A stretch of DNA of 64,000 bases from Gallaecimonas kandeliae. GTDB taxonomy: Bacteria; Pseudomonadota; Gammaproteobacteria; Enterobacterales; Gallaecimonadaceae. The notes under the pieces are model-generated. The model saw only the letters and a list, made by a program, of their open reading frames with translations. It searched no databases and was not told where the DNA came from. Shown piece by piece: positions 47,666-57,383 of this stretch. Location: NCBI RefSeq assembly GCF_030450055.1, contig NZ_CP118480.1, positions 2,693,415 to 2,757,414 on the forward strand, in the 5' to 3' direction. A program made the position numbers and the translations under genes. How positions within the stretch are numbered: the stretch's first letter is position 1; the number at the start of each line of letters is the position of its first letter.

Positions 47666-47866
47666 CTAGTCTTCGCACTCCCACATCATGCGCTCATCCA
47701 GCAGCAGGCCTGGGTCCAGCTGTGAGATATGGGCGACTGTGGTGTGGCTATGATCCAGATCCCTGATGGTGACCAGATCATCGGTTTCGTCAATGGCGAC
47801 GATACGACCAATGCCGTTAAGGCTTTTGTAAAACATCCCTACCGACAACTTCTCCATACTGACCAT
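47666..47866 (-). CDS. Small conserved-looking protein, unknown
   Basis: Encodes 66 residues. A very strong SD (AAGGAGGAG) lies a few bases before ATG 47866, and a terminator follows the stop. The protein is acidic, with a beta-rich pattern (GMFYKSLNGIGRIVAIDETDDLVTIRDL) reminiscent of small SH3-like barrels, and ends LDERMMWECED. No family was recognised. Its SD strength and terminator support real expression. It is divergent from the EVE-domain gene. Confidence 0.7.
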   Translation of the reverse strand: MVSMEKLSVGMFYKSLNGIGRIVAIDETDDLVTIRDLDHSHTTVAHISQLDPGLLLDERMMWECED

Positions 47867-47927
47867 GGAAGCTCCTCCTTTGTCTTGCTAGGCTGCCAAT
47901 TAAAAATATGGCACAGGGAAAAAGAAG

Positions 47928-48380
47928 ATGACCTACTGGTTGATGAAAACAGAACCAGATGTCTTTTCCATTAAGGATTTACTCAGCCAAGATGTCAGCC
48001 CTTGGGAAGGAGTCCGAAATTACCAGGCCCGCAACTTCATGAAGGAGATGAAAGAAGGGGATCTCGCCTTTATCTACCACTCCAGTTGCAAGGACGTGGG
48101 CATAGCGGGCGTGGCCAAGGTGGTGCGGGAAAACTACGTGGACGCCACCCAGTTCGACCCAGACAGCCCCTACTTCGACGCCAAGTCCGACCCCGCCAAG
48201 CCCCGCTGGATAAGAGTGGACGTGGCTTTTGTGGAGGCCTGGCCCAGGGTGCTGAGCCTCTCCCGTCTCAAGGCCGACGAGGCCCTGGCTGAAATGCCCT
48301 TGGTGCAAAAGGGCAACAGGCTGTCGGTAATGCCGGTCACCGAGGCCCAGTGGCAGCACATTCAGGGGATGAAAGCATGA
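47928..48380 (+). CDS. EVE-domain protein
   Basis: Encodes 150 residues, all of it one EVE domain (PUA-like fold) with YWLMKTEPDVFSIKDL, WEGVRNYQARNFM, GDLAFIYHS and PRWIRVDVAF. EVE domains bind modified bases in DNA or RNA and occur in restriction or RNA-modification contexts; stand-alone proteins like this resemble human THYN1. The stop overlaps the ppk2 start (ATGA), so the two are translated together. Confidence 0.93.
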   Translation: MTYWLMKTEPDVFSIKDLLSQDVSPWEGVRNYQARNFMKEMKEGDLAFIYHSSCKDVGIAGVAKVVRENYVDATQFDPDSPYFDAKSDPAKPRWIRVDVAFVEAWPRVLSLSRLKADEALAEMPLVQKGNRLSVMPVTEAQWQHIQGMKA

Positions 48381-49138
48381 AAAAGGACAAGTACCTGGAA
48401 GCCCTGGAAAAACTGCATCTGGAGCTGGTGCAGCTCCAGCAGTGGGTGCAGCGTCAAGGGCTGCGGGTGGTGGTGCTCTTCGAAGGCAGGGACGCCGCCG
48501 GTAAGGGCGGCATCATCAAGACCATCACAGAGCACCTCAACCCCCGCCACGTCAAAGTGGTGGCCCTGGGGGTACCGACAGAGCGGGAGACCAGCCAGTG
48601 GTATTTCCAGCGCTACGTGGCGCACCTGCCGGCGGCGGGGGAAATAGCCCTCTTCGACCGCTCTTGGTACAACAGGGCCGGGGTGGAAAAGGTGATGGGC
48701 TTTTGCAGTCACGAACAGTACGAGGCCTTCCTGGCGGCCTGCCCCCAGTTCGAGAAACTGCTGGTGGATGACGGCATCATCCTGATCAAGTACTGGCTGA
48801 ACGTGTCCCCCGAAGAGCAGGAGCGGCGCTTCCAGTCGCGCCTGGACGACCCCCTGAAGCGCTGGAAGTTTTCGGAGATGGACCTCAAGGGCCGGGAGCG
48901 CTGGCAGGAGTACGCCAAGGCCCGCGACCGCCTGCTGGACGTCACCGACCATCCCCATTGCCCCTGGTTCATCGTCGAGGCCAACGACAAGAAAAAGGCC
49001 CGCCTCAACTGCATCAGCCATCTACTCAGCCAGATCCCCTACCACAGGACCCAATATCCCAAGGTCCATCTGGAGGACGTGCGGGGCAAGGAACTGCCGC
49101 CGGGCAAGGAGCGCAGCTGGGTGCCGGAACGCTATTGA
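48377..49138 (+). CDS. ppk2: Polyphosphate kinase 2 (class I-type)
   Basis: Encodes 253 residues from ATG 48377, the one overlapping the EVE stop. PPK2 enzymes use polyphosphate to phosphorylate nucleoside diphosphates or monophosphates. Walker A FEGRDAAGKGG (36-46), Walker B LFDRSWYNR (92-100), and the lid with RRFQSRLDDPLKRWKFSEMD are intact. The single-domain size suggests class I (NDP kinase type). It adds a second polyphosphate enzyme to a region that also has ppk1-ppx and the Pho system. Confidence 0.93.
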   Translation: MKKDKYLEALEKLHLELVQLQQWVQRQGLRVVVLFEGRDAAGKGGIIKTITEHLNPRHVKVVALGVPTERETSQWYFQRYVAHLPAAGEIALFDRSWYNRAGVEKVMGFCSHEQYEAFLAACPQFEKLLVDDGIILIKYWLNVSPEEQERRFQSRLDDPLKRWKFSEMDLKGRERWQEYAKARDRLLDVTDHPHCPWFIVEANDKKKARLNCISHLLSQIPYHRTQYPKVHLEDVRGKELPPGKERSWVPERY

Positions 49139-49164
49139 AAAAGGCGCCTTGCGGCGCCTTTTTT
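49139..49164. terminator. Bidirectional terminator between ppk2 and phoU
   Basis: AAAAGGCGCC-TTGC-GGCGCCTTTTTT. It overlaps the phoU stop codon and uses the same core as the terminator at 836. Confidence 0.85.
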
Positions 49165-49873
49165 ATCCCTTGATGTCCTTCTCGAAATCGGCGCGGGCCA
49201 GGTGCCGCACGTCCTTGCCCTTGACGAAGTAGATGATGTACTCGCAGATGTTCTGGCAGCGGTCGCCGATGCGCTCCAAGGCCCTGGCCGCCCACATCAC
49301 TTCCAGGATCTTGGGGATGGAGCGGGGATCTTCCATCATGTAGGTCATCAGTTCCCGGAACAAAGACTCGTACTCCCGGTCGACCCTGGCGTCCTCGGCA
49401 TGCAGGGACAGGGCGGCGTCCACGTCCATGCGGGCAAAGGCGTCCAGGGTGTCGCGCACCATCTTCAGCACGTGGTGGGCCATGGATTCGAGGCTCACCA
49501 GCAGGGTGATCTGCTGGCCGGAATAGCTGGCCAGGGCGATCTTGGCGATGCGCTCGGCCGTATCGCCGATGCGCTCCAAGTCGGCGATGGTCTTGATGAT
49601 GGCGACCACCAGGCGCAGGTCCGAGGCCGCCGGCTGGCGCCGGGCTATGATGCGGGTGCACTCCTCGTCGATGGCCACCTCCATGGCGTTGACCTGACGA
49701 TCCCCTTCGATCACCTTCTCGGCCAGGACGGCGTCCCTGTCGTGGACGGCGCGGATGGCGTCGTCCAGCTGTTTTTCCACCAGGCCGCCCATGGTCAGCA
49801 CCATGTTGCGCACATGCTCCAGTTCCTGGTTGAACTGGCCGGAGATGTGCTTGGAAAGATTCAGGTTATCCAT
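49163..49873 (-). CDS. phoU: Phosphate signalling protein PhoU
   Basis: Encodes 236 residues (E. coli 241). PhoU consists of two PhoU three-helix repeats that carry the metal-binding E/DxxxD motifs, and it links PstSCAB transport to PhoR, keeping PhoB off when phosphate is plentiful. It is the last gene of the pstC-pstA-pstB-phoU operon, 9 bases after pstB. Confidence 0.96.
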   Translation of the reverse strand: MDNLNLSKHISGQFNQELEHVRNMVLTMGGLVEKQLDDAIRAVHDRDAVLAEKVIEGDRQVNAMEVAIDEECTRIIARRQPAASDLRLVVAIIKTIADLERIGDTAERIAKIALASYSGQQITLLVSLESMAHHVLKMVRDTLDAFARMDVDAALSLHAEDARVDREYESLFRELMTYMMEDPRSIPKILEVMWAARALERIGDRCQNICEYIIYFVKGKDVRHLARADFEKDIKG

Positions 49874-49882
49874 GGCGGCTCC

Positions 49883-50704
49883 TTAACCGTAACGGCCTGT
49901 GATGTAGTCTTCGGTCTTCTTCTTCATCGGCTTGGTGAAGATGCTGTTGGTGTCGGCATACTCAATCAGTTCCCCCATGTACATGAAGGCGGTCTGGTCC
50001 GAGACCCGGGCCGCCTGCTGCATGTTGTGGGTGACGATGACCACGGTGAAGCGCTTCTTGAGGTCGTTGATCAGCTCTTCGATGGTCAGGGTCGAGATGG
50101 GGTCCAGGGCCGAGGTGGGCTCGTCCAGCAGCAATACCTCCGGCTCTATGGCGATGGCGCGGGCGATCACCAGGCGCTGCTGCTGGCCGCCGGAGAGGCC
50201 AAAGGCGTTTTCATTGAGCCTGTCCTTCACCTCGCCCCAGAGGGCCGCGCCCTTGAGGGATCTTTCCACCGCCTCGTCCAGCACCCGCCTGTCGTTGATG
50301 CCCTGCAGCCGCAGGCCATAGACCACGTTCTCGTAGATGGACTTGGGGAAGGGGTTCGGGCGCTGGAATACCATGCCGACCCGGCGCCGCAGGGCCGCCA
50401 CGTCCACGCTCTTGTCGTAGATGTTGTTGCCGTGCAGCCCTATCTCCCCCTCCACCCGGCAGCCGTCTACCAGGTCGTTCATGCGGTTGATGCAGCGCAG
50501 CAAGGTGGACTTGCCGCAGCCTGAGGGGCCTATGAAGGCGGTCACCTGCCCCTTGGGGATGGCCATGGAGATGTCGAACAAGACCTGGGTCTGGCCATAG
50601 AAGAGGTTGAGATCCTTGATGGTGAGGGCGGTCTGTTCCGGCGGCAGGTTGGCCAGATCCAGCTTCACCTCGTCAGGGGTCATGTCGGGTCGGATGGAGA
50701 TCAC
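49883..50704 (-). CDS. pstB: Phosphate ABC transporter ATP-binding protein
   Basis: Encodes 273 residues (E. coli 257). Walker [10 protein letters not shown] (59-67), signature LSGGQQQRL, Walker [13 protein letters not shown] and the switch His in IVTHNMQQA are all present. About 20 extra N-terminal residues precede the core. It powers high-affinity phosphate import with PstC and PstA. pstA lies 13 bases upstream. Confidence 0.97.
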   Translation of the reverse strand: MISIRPDMTPDEVKLDLANLPPEQTALTIKDLNLFYGQTQVLFDISMAIPKGQVTAFIGPSGCGKSTLLRCINRMNDLVDGCRVEGEIGLHGNNIYDKSVDVAALRRRVGMVFQRPNPFPKSIYENVVYGLRLQGINDRRVLDEAVERSLKGAALWGEVKDRLNENAFGLSGGQQQRLVIARAIAIEPEVLLLDEPTSALDPISTLTIEELINDLKKRFTVVIVTHNMQQAARVSDQTAFMYMGELIEYADTNSIFTKPMKKKTEDYITGRYG

Positions 50705-50717
50705 GTATCGCAGCCTC

Positions 50718-52373
50718 TTAATGGTCCAGCGCCCGGAATTTTTCCCGCAGGTGGTTGCGGATCCCGATGGCGGTCAGGTTCAGGGTCATGATAACAGCCA
50801 CCAGCAGGAAAGCGGTGGCATAGACCAGCGGCCGGGCCGCCTCGACGTTGGGGCTCTGGAAACCCACGTCATAGATGTGGAAGCCCAGGTGCATGAACTT
50901 GCGGTCCAGGTGCACGAAGGGGAAGTTGCCGTCCACCGGCAGGCTGGGGGCCAATTTTACCACCCCCACCAGCATCAGCGGCGCCACCTCGCCGGCGGCC
51001 CTGGCCACGGCCAGGATAAGGCCTGTCATGATGGCAGGGCTGGCCATGGGGATGACGATACGCCACAGGGTCTCGGCCTTGGTGGCCCCCAGGGCCAGGG
51101 AGCCCTGGCGCAGGCTCGACGGGATGCGGGACAGGCCTTCCTCGGTGGAGACGATGACCACAGGCAACGTCAGTATGGCCAACGTCAGGGCCGACCAGAG
51201 CACCCCAGGGCTGCCGAAGGTGGGGGTGGGCAGGGCCTCGGGGAAGAACAGCTTGTCGATGTTGCTGCCAAGGAAATAGACGAAAAAGCCCAGGCCGAAG
51301 ACGCCGTAGACGATGGAGGGCACCCCGGCCAGGTTGATGACGGCGATGCGGATCACCTTGGTGATGTTGTTGCGGCCCGCGTACTCATGGAGGTAGATGG
51401 CGGCGATGACCCCGAAAGGGGTCACGATCACCGACATCAAGAGCACCATGAAGACGGTGCCGAAGATGGCCGGGAAGACGCCGCCCTCGGTATTGGCCTC
51501 GCGGGGTGAATCCGACAGGAAATGGCCCAGCTTGACGAAGTAGCGCCCCAGCTTCTGCCAGAGGCTCATGTCGTTGGGGTAGCTGACGTCCAGCACCTTG
51601 GCCAGCGGCAACGGGATATCCTTGCCACCCATCTCCTTTACGGTGACGAAGGCACCATCCATGGCCCCGCGCAGGGCGAACAGCTGCTTCTCCAGCACCT
51701 GGTACTGCTGATGTAGCTGCTGGCGCCCGGCGGCGATATCGGCCTTGGCCTTGGCTGTCAGCTGGCCGTCCATCTGCAGGCGCTTCTCCTTGAGGCGCAG
51801 CTTTTCCAACTGGTAATTGACACGGCCTATGTCGTCCTTCTGCAGGCTTTCGGCCTGGGCCCGCAGCCGCGTAAAGTCTGCCGCTTCCTTGGCCAGGGCC
51901 GCTTTCAGGCCCTCACCAGAAATGGTCTGACCTTTTAACTGAAGGGACTGGATAAAACCGTAGAAGTTGCCGTTCTCTTCCCGCTCCAGCACCGCCAGCC
52001 CCTTGGGGGCAGTCCTGGACAGGATGTCCGGCGCCAGCAGGGTGCGAAAATCCAGCCCCAAAATGTCCCTGTTGCCGGTCTTAACCAGATAGCGGGTGAC
52101 GAAGGCGTCATCGGCCAGGCCGGGCAGCTTGCGGCCGTTGGCCCTCAGCCGCGCCACCGGCACCTCTTCTCCGTCATGCAGCTCCCCTATCACCACCTGG
52201 GTGGCGCCGCCGGGCTGGGCTACCTCGAAACGGTAGACATCCGCCGGCCAGAAGTAGGTGAGGCCGCGCCAGGCGATGAGCAGCAAGAGGCCCAGCACGG
52301 CGATAAGGCTCAAGCTGACGGCGCCGGCCGTCATCCAGATCCAGGGGTTGCCCGATTTGAACCAGTTCTTCAT
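50718..52373 (-). CDS. pstA: Phosphate ABC transporter permease PstA, enlarged form
   Basis: Encodes 551 residues, almost twice E. coli PstA (296). TM1 (about 13-35) is followed by a ~250-residue soluble, charged and partly coiled-coil insert, then the standard permease core with five TM segments and the EAA loop ([25 protein letters not shown] region). Such long forms occur in Shewanella, Vibrio and relatives. It is 8 bases after pstC. The role of the insert is unknown. Confidence 0.93.
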   Translation of the reverse strand: MKNWFKSGNPWIWMTAGAVSLSLIAVLGLLLLIAWRGLTYFWPADVYRFEVAQPGGATQVVIGELHDGEEVPVARLRANGRKLPGLADDAFVTRYLVKTGNRDILGLDFRTLLAPDILSRTAPKGLAVLEREENGNFYGFIQSLQLKGQTISGEGLKAALAKEAADFTRLRAQAESLQKDDIGRVNYQLEKLRLKEKRLQMDGQLTAKAKADIAAGRQQLHQQYQVLEKQLFALRGAMDGAFVTVKEMGGKDIPLPLAKVLDVSYPNDMSLWQKLGRYFVKLGHFLSDSPREANTEGGVFPAIFGTVFMVLLMSVIVTPFGVIAAIYLHEYAGRNNITKVIRIAVINLAGVPSIVYGVFGLGFFVYFLGSNIDKLFFPEALPTPTFGSPGVLWSALTLAILTLPVVIVSTEEGLSRIPSSLRQGSLALGATKAETLWRIVIPMASPAIMTGLILAVARAAGEVAPLMLVGVVKLAPSLPVDGNFPFVHLDRKFMHLGFHIYDVGFQSPNVEAARPLVYATAFLLVAVIMTLNLTAIGIRNHLREKFRALDH

Positions 52374-52381
52374 CTCAGGCC

Positions 52382-54601
52382 TCAGAGTGAGCTGTATTTT
52401 TCACGCAGCCGCTGGCGAACGAATTCGGCGACTGTGTTGAACAGGAAGGTGAACAAGAAGAGTACGAAGGCCGCCAGGAACAGTACCCGGTAATGGGAGC
52501 TGGCCACTTCGGACTCCCCCATTTCCACGGCGATGTTGGCCGCCAGGGTGCGCATACCCTCGAAGATGTTCCAGTCCATGATGGGGGTGTTGCCGGTGGC
52601 CATCAGCACTATCATGGTTTCCCCCACGGCCCTGCCCACGCCCATCATCACCGCCGAGAAGATGCCGGGGCTGGCGGTGAGCAGCACCACCCGGGTCAGG
52701 GTCTGCCAGGACGTGGCCCCTAACGCCAGGGAGCCTTGGGACAGGTGCTTGGGCACAGAGTAGATCGCGTCTTCGGCGATGGTGAAGATGGTGGGGATCA
52801 CCGCAAAGCCCATGGCGATACCCACCACCAGGGAATTGCGCTGGTCAAAGTTGATGCCCAGCACATTGGTGAAGTAGAGGCGGGTGTCACCACCAAACCA
52901 CCACTGCTCCAGCAGCGGGCTCAAGGCCATGGTGCCGTAGCCCACCAGCAACAGCGGCAGCACCAGCAGCAGCGCCTGCCAGCCATCGGGCACCTTGTGG
53001 CGGACCGGCTCCGGCAGTTGGTGCCAGCCGAAGGCCGCCAACAGCATGGTCAGGGGCAGCACCAGCAGCAGCGCCACTATCCCCGGCAGGTGGTCCTCCA
53101 CCAGCGGTGCCAGCCAGAGCCCGGCCAGGAAGCCCAGAATGACGGTGGGCAGGGCCTCCATGATCTCCACCGTCGGCTTGATAAAGCGGCGCATGCCATC
53201 CGACATGAAGTAAGCGGTGTAGATGGCACCGGCCAGGGCCAGAGGCGTGGCAAAGAGCATGGCGTAGAAGGCGGCTTTGAGGGTGCCGAAGGCCAGGGGC
53301 ATCAGGCTCAGCTTGGGCTCGAAGTCGTCGGAACCGGAGCTGGACTGCCAGACGTAATCCGGCTTGGCATAGCCTTCGTACCAGACCTTTTCCCAAAGGG
53401 CCTTCCAGCTCACCTCGGGATGGGGATTGACCACCTTGTAGAAATGCAGCTGCTGGGCGTCCACCGCCAGCAGGCCGTTGGCGCGGGGGGCGTAGGCCAG
53501 CATCTGTATCGGCCTTTGGCCGTCGAAGCTGGCCAGCCTCGCTTCGGAGGTGGCATGGAAGAGGGTGACGTTCCCCCGGCTGCCGGCGGCCACGAAGCCC
53601 TTGCGATTGTATTCGGCCGCCAGGGCCGCCACCGGCTGGCCCAGGTCGAAATCGCGGATATGGGCAAAATGCCTACCCTCGTCACCCACCACTTCGAACC
53701 ACTGGCTGATCTTGCCCTGGTCGCTGCCCAGCAGCAGCGAGCTGGAGCCGGACAGCAGGGTAAAGGCTGTGATCTTTTCCCCAGATCCTGCCACCGTCAG
53801 CACCTGGGCGAGCTTGGGGTCGTCCGGCTGGGACAGGTCGTAGACCAGCAGTTTGTCCCCGACCAGGGCATAAGCCTGGCGCAGGTTGGCGTTGACCTTG
53901 AGCAGGCTGGGCTTGTGGCCGTCGGTGGGCAGCTCCACTTGGCTCTGCTGCCAGTCGGTTTCCCCGGTCAGGAAGTTTTCCTGGGCATCCAGGCGGTTAA
54001 GCCAAAGCTTGCCGGCGTCATCCAGGGCCAGGATCAGGGCGCCGTCCTTGCCGTATTCGAACCCCAGGGCCTGGACGCCGTGGCCGGCCGGCACCACGGC
54101 CCGCAGCGCCTCCCCCAGGGGGTAGCTCAGGGCCGGCACCACCTTACGGCCCTGATCGCCGTAGATCACCTTGAAGTCGGGTTTGATGATCACGACGCTG
54201 TCGCCGCCTTGGACCAGGGCATAGCTCTGCTGCGCCGGCAGGGCAGCGGCCAGGGCGCTGATGGGGCCATCCAGCTTGATGTCGGCCAGGGCCTTGCCGG
54301 CGTCCTTGCCCTGCACGGCAAAGAAATGGACCTGGCCATCGGCGCTGATGCGATAGCCCACGGCATTCTGCTCGTCCAGCCCCAGGGCCAGGCTGGCCCC
54401 CTGCCCTGCCGGCCAGTTGGCTTTTTCTTCCACCTTGGCGCCCTTGAACAGGGGAGCGACCACGTAGAGCAGGTAGAAGAAAATCAGCAGCAAGGCCACC
54501 AGCACCATCACGCCGCCCAAAGTCACGCCATACTGGGTAAGGCGGTCTTTCACAAGACGACGGCGGTTAGCGGCCAGGTGCAGGGATTGCGCTTGAGCCA
54601 T
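52382..54601 (-). CDS. pstC: Phosphate ABC transporter permease PstC, enlarged form
   Basis: Encodes 739 residues against 319 in E. coli. TM1 (about 28-52) is followed by a ~380-residue periplasmic domain of repeated beta strands (FAVQGKDAGKAL, QSYALVQGGDSVVIIK, LVYDLSQPDDPKLAQVL) that looks like a beta propeller, then the permease core with the EAA loop ([24 protein letters not shown] region). It leads the pst operon below a good Pho box. An additional sensory or substrate-handling role for the domain is inferred. Confidence 0.92.
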   Translation of the reverse strand: MAQAQSLHLAANRRRLVKDRLTQYGVTLGGVMVLVALLLIFFYLLYVVAPLFKGAKVEEKANWPAGQGASLALGLDEQNAVGYRISADGQVHFFAVQGKDAGKALADIKLDGPISALAAALPAQQSYALVQGGDSVVIIKPDFKVIYGDQGRKVVPALSYPLGEALRAVVPAGHGVQALGFEYGKDGALILALDDAGKLWLNRLDAQENFLTGETDWQQSQVELPTDGHKPSLLKVNANLRQAYALVGDKLLVYDLSQPDDPKLAQVLTVAGSGEKITAFTLLSGSSSLLLGSDQGKISQWFEVVGDEGRHFAHIRDFDLGQPVAALAAEYNRKGFVAAGSRGNVTLFHATSEARLASFDGQRPIQMLAYAPRANGLLAVDAQQLHFYKVVNPHPEVSWKALWEKVWYEGYAKPDYVWQSSSGSDDFEPKLSLMPLAFGTLKAAFYAMLFATPLALAGAIYTAYFMSDGMRRFIKPTVEIMEALPTVILGFLAGLWLAPLVEDHLPGIVALLLVLPLTMLLAAFGWHQLPEPVRHKVPDGWQALLLVLPLLLVGYGTMALSPLLEQWWFGGDTRLYFTNVLGINFDQRNSLVVGIAMGFAVIPTIFTIAEDAIYSVPKHLSQGSLALGATSWQTLTRVVLLTASPGIFSAVMMGVGRAVGETMIVLMATGNTPIMDWNIFEGMRTLAANIAVEMGESEVASSHYRVLFLAAFVLFLFTFLFNTVAEFVRQRLREKYSSL

Positions 54602-54630
54602 GGAGACCTCGGGAGGGGAATTCAGCGGGA

Positions 54631-54664
54631 ATTATATGGAAGTTTTATGACAGTTAAGTTACAG
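54631..54664 (-). promoter_or_regulatory. Pho box and promoter of pstC-pstA-pstB-phoU
   Basis: On the minus strand CTGTAACTTAACTGTCAT (54664-54647) fits the PhoB direct repeat of two 7-base half-sites 11 bases apart. TATAAT (54636-54631) follows after 10 bases, the usual PhoB-activated geometry. Confidence 0.85.
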
Positions 54665-54731
54665 ACCCTTTGCTTTACAGCCTGCCAAAGGGGTGTTAAT
54701 TCTTTAAATAACAGCAAGATAAGGAATCCTT

Positions 54732-55244
54732 ATGCGCCACTTGGCTTTATGTGTTTTTGGCCCCGACAAGCCCGGCATCGTCGAGAAACTGTCCAGGTTG
54801 GTATTCGAGCACCAAGGTAGCTGGTACGGTGCCAGTTTGGCCCACCTGGCCGGCCGCTTCGCCGGCATAGTGGACGTCAAGATCCCCGAGGAACACTTCA
54901 TCGCCTTCGAGGCCGCCACCAAGGACCTGACCGATCTGGATATCCGCATCGCCGAGGGCAACCTGATGCCCGGCAGCGGCGAGTCCAGGGAAGTCAACCT
55001 CAGCCTGGTGGCCAACGACCGCACCGGCATAGTCCATGAATTCACCAGCACCCTGTCGAGGCTGGGGGTCAACATCGAGGAGATGACCACCGGTTGCCGC
55101 CCGGCCCACAACTACGGCGAGCTCTTCTTCGCCAAGGCCAGGATGCGGGTGCCCAAGGAGGTTCCCCTGGACGAGATCCGCCAACAGTTGGAAGCCTGCG
55201 GTGACGACTGGATGCTGGAGCTGGACGAACCGACTGTAACATAA
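54732..55244 (+). CDS. ACT-domain regulator, GcvR-like
   Basis: Encodes 170 residues with two ACT domains: about 3-75 (LALCVFGPDKPGIVEKLSRLV) and 90-165 (LSLVANDRTGIVHEFTSTLSRLGVNIEEM). This matches glycine-cleavage repressor GcvR and related proteins, which bind glycine and control partner regulators. No DNA-binding domain is present. Its stop codon lies inside the Pho box of ppk1. No gcv gene is nearby, so the role may differ from GcvR. Confidence 0.88.
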   Translation: MRHLALCVFGPDKPGIVEKLSRLVFEHQGSWYGASLAHLAGRFAGIVDVKIPEEHFIAFEAATKDLTDLDIRIAEGNLMPGSGESREVNLSLVANDRTGIVHEFTSTLSRLGVNIEEMTTGCRPAHNYGELFFAKARMRVPKEVPLDEIRQQLEACGDDWMLELDEPTVT

Positions 55245-55278
55245 ATGTCATCTTCGCCGCCTGCCGCTTCCCTAGAAT
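55234..55278 (+). promoter_or_regulatory. Pho box and promoter of ppk1-ppx
   Basis: CTGTAACATAAATGTCAT (55234-55251) resembles a PhoB direct repeat and overlaps the ACT-gene stop. A -10-like TAGAAT is at 55273-55278. The 21-base gap is one half-site longer than usual, so a third weak repeat may be used. Confidence 0.6.
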
Positions 55279-55295
55279 GAGGACTCCTCCGACTT

Positions 55296-57383
55296 ATGGA
55301 TGTACGGTCGATGAGCCAAGTCTCGCCTTTTTTCGATAAAGAACTGTCCTGGTTGTCCTTCAACGAGCGGGTGCTGCAGGAAGCAGCCGACAAGACGGTC
55401 CCCATCATTGAACGGATCCGCTTCCTCGGGATCTTCTCCAATAACATGGACGAGTTCTTCCGGGTACGGGTGGCCGACGTGCGCCGCCGCGCCCAACAGC
55501 ACGAGGAAGACGGCTCCGACCCTGAGGCCATGGAGCTGCTGGGCAAGATCCAGCAGAAAGTGATGAGCCTGCAGGCCCGCTTCGACGAGCTGCACCACGA
55601 ATGCATGCTGGCCCTGGCCCGCTACCACATAGTGCTGGTCAATGAGCAGCAATTGAGCGACAGCCAGAAAGCCTGGGTGGACGACTACTTCCAGCAGAAG
55701 ATACTGCGCCATGTGGCCCCCATCATCATCCGCAAGGGCGTGGATCTGGTGGTCAGCCTCAAGGACGACGCCACTTACCTGGTGGTGGAGATCAAAAAAG
55801 GCGATACCGTGCAATACGCCATGGTGGAGGTGCCGGCCAGCTCGGTGCCCCGCTTCGTCAAGGTGCCTGACGACAGGCCGCGCCAGCGCAAGACCCTGAT
55901 CTTGCTCGACAATATCCTGCGCCTATGCCTCAACCAGATCTTCCGCGGCTTCTTCGATTTCGACAGCCTGGCGGCCTATTCGATGAAGATGACCCGGGAC
56001 GCCGACTATGAGCTGGAAGAGGAGATCTCCCTGAGCCTGCTGGAACAGACCAGCCTGGGGCTAAAGCAACGCCTCACCGCAGAGCCGGTGCGGCTGGTCT
56101 ATGACCGCGACATGCCCCAACCTATGCTGGACATGCTGGTCAAGGAACTGGGGATCTCCAACTTGGACGCCATGGTACCGGGCGGCCGCTACCACAATTT
56201 CAAGGACTTCATCGCCTTCCCCAACGTGGGCCGCAAGTACTTGGAAAACCCCAAGCTGCCCCCCATCACCAGCCGCGCTTTCCGCGACCACGACACCGTC
56301 TTCGACGCCATAGCTGCCGGCGACGTGCTGGTGCACTACCCCTACTACAAGTTCCGCCACTTCACCGAGTTCGTGCGCCAGGCCGCCTTCGATCCCAAGG
56401 TCAAGACCATCAAGATCAACTTCTACCGCCTGGCCAGGGACTCCCGGGTGGTGCAGTCGCTGATCGACGCCGTCCACAACGGCAAACAGGTGCTGGCCGT
56501 CATCGAACTGCGGGCCCGCTTCGACGAGGCGGCCAACATCGAGTGGGCCAGGAAGATGACCGAGGCCGGCATTAGGGTGGCCTTCGGTATCCCCAGCCTC
56601 AAGGTGCATTGCAAGCTGTGCGTGGTGACCCGCGAGGAAGAAGCGGGCCTCAAGCGCTACGCCCATATCGGCACCGGCAACTTCCACGAGAAGACCGCCA
56701 AGGTCTATACCGACTTCAGCCTCTTCACCACCCATGACGAACTGGCGGCAGAAGCGGACAACGTCTTCGACTTCATCATCAACTCCTACAAGCGTTTCAA
56801 GTTCAACCACCTGCTGGTCTCCCCCGTCAACGCCCGCCGCAAGCTGCTGGCCCTGGTGGACCAGGAGATAGACAACGCCAAGAAGGGCCTGCCGGCCGCC
56901 ATCACCTTCAAGGTCAACAACCTGGTGGACAAAGAGCTGAACCAGCGCCTCTACCACGCCAGCCAGAACGGGGTGAAGGTCAGGCTGATCATCCGCGGCA
57001 TGTGTTCCCTGCGCCCCGGGGTGCCGGGATTGTCGGAGAACATCCGCGCCATCAGCATAGTGGACCGCCTGCTGGAGCACCCCAGGGTGATGGTGTTCCA
57101 TGCCGGCGGCCAGGATCTCGTCTATATCAGCTCCGCCGATCTCATGACCCGCAACCTGGATCTGAGGGTGGAGGTGGGCACCCCCATACTTGACCCGACG
57201 CTAAAGCGCCGTATTCTCGATATCCTGGCCTTGCATTTCAGCGACACCACCAAGGCCAGGATCCTCGACATGGATCAACAGAATAAATACGTCCGGCGCG
57301 GCAACAGGCGCAAGCTTCGCTCCCAGCTCGCCATCTACGACTACCTCTGCCAGCTGGAGCAAGGAGACAAGCTTGACGGATGA
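55296..57383 (+). CDS. ppk1: Polyphosphate kinase 1
   Basis: Encodes 695 residues (690 from ATG 55311, which starts MSQVSPFFDKELSWL like the family). PPK1 makes polyphosphate from ATP at the membrane. N-terminal helical domain with ELSWLSFNERVLQEA, head domain, and two phospholipase-D-like catalytic domains with the autophosphorylated His in HIGTGNFHEKTAKVYTDF. It is followed by ppx with an 11-base overlap, so synthesis and breakdown of polyphosphate are co-expressed. Confidence 0.96.
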   Translation: MDVRSMSQVSPFFDKELSWLSFNERVLQEAADKTVPIIERIRFLGIFSNNMDEFFRVRVADVRRRAQQHEEDGSDPEAMELLGKIQQKVMSLQARFDELHHECMLALARYHIVLVNEQQLSDSQKAWVDDYFQQKILRHVAPIIIRKGVDLVVSLKDDATYLVVEIKKGDTVQYAMVEVPASSVPRFVKVPDDRPRQRKTLILLDNILRLCLNQIFRGFFDFDSLAAYSMKMTRDADYELEEEISLSLLEQTSLGLKQRLTAEPVRLVYDRDMPQPMLDMLVKELGISNLDAMVPGGRYHNFKDFIAFPNVGRKYLENPKLPPITSRAFRDHDTVFDAIAAGDVLVHYPYYKFRHFTEFVRQAAFDPKVKTIKINFYRLARDSRVVQSLIDAVHNGKQVLAVIELRARFDEAANIEWARKMTEAGIRVAFGIPSLKVHCKLCVVTREEEAGLKRYAHIGTGNFHEKTAKVYTDFSLFTTHDELAAEADNVFDFIINSYKRFKFNHLLVSPVNARRKLLALVDQEIDNAKKGLPAAITFKVNNLVDKELNQRLYHASQNGVKVRLIIRGMCSLRPGVPGLSENIRAISIVDRLLEHPRVMVFHAGGQDLVYISSADLMTRNLDLRVEVGTPILDPTLKRRILDILALHFSDTTKARILDMDQQNKYVRRGNRRKLRSQLAIYDYLCQLEQGDKLDG

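Noticed and set aside
52736-54820. 694-codon plus-strand ORF opposite pstC
   Set aside because: His/Gln/Gly-rich shadow that runs into the Pho promoter and the ACT-domain gene.
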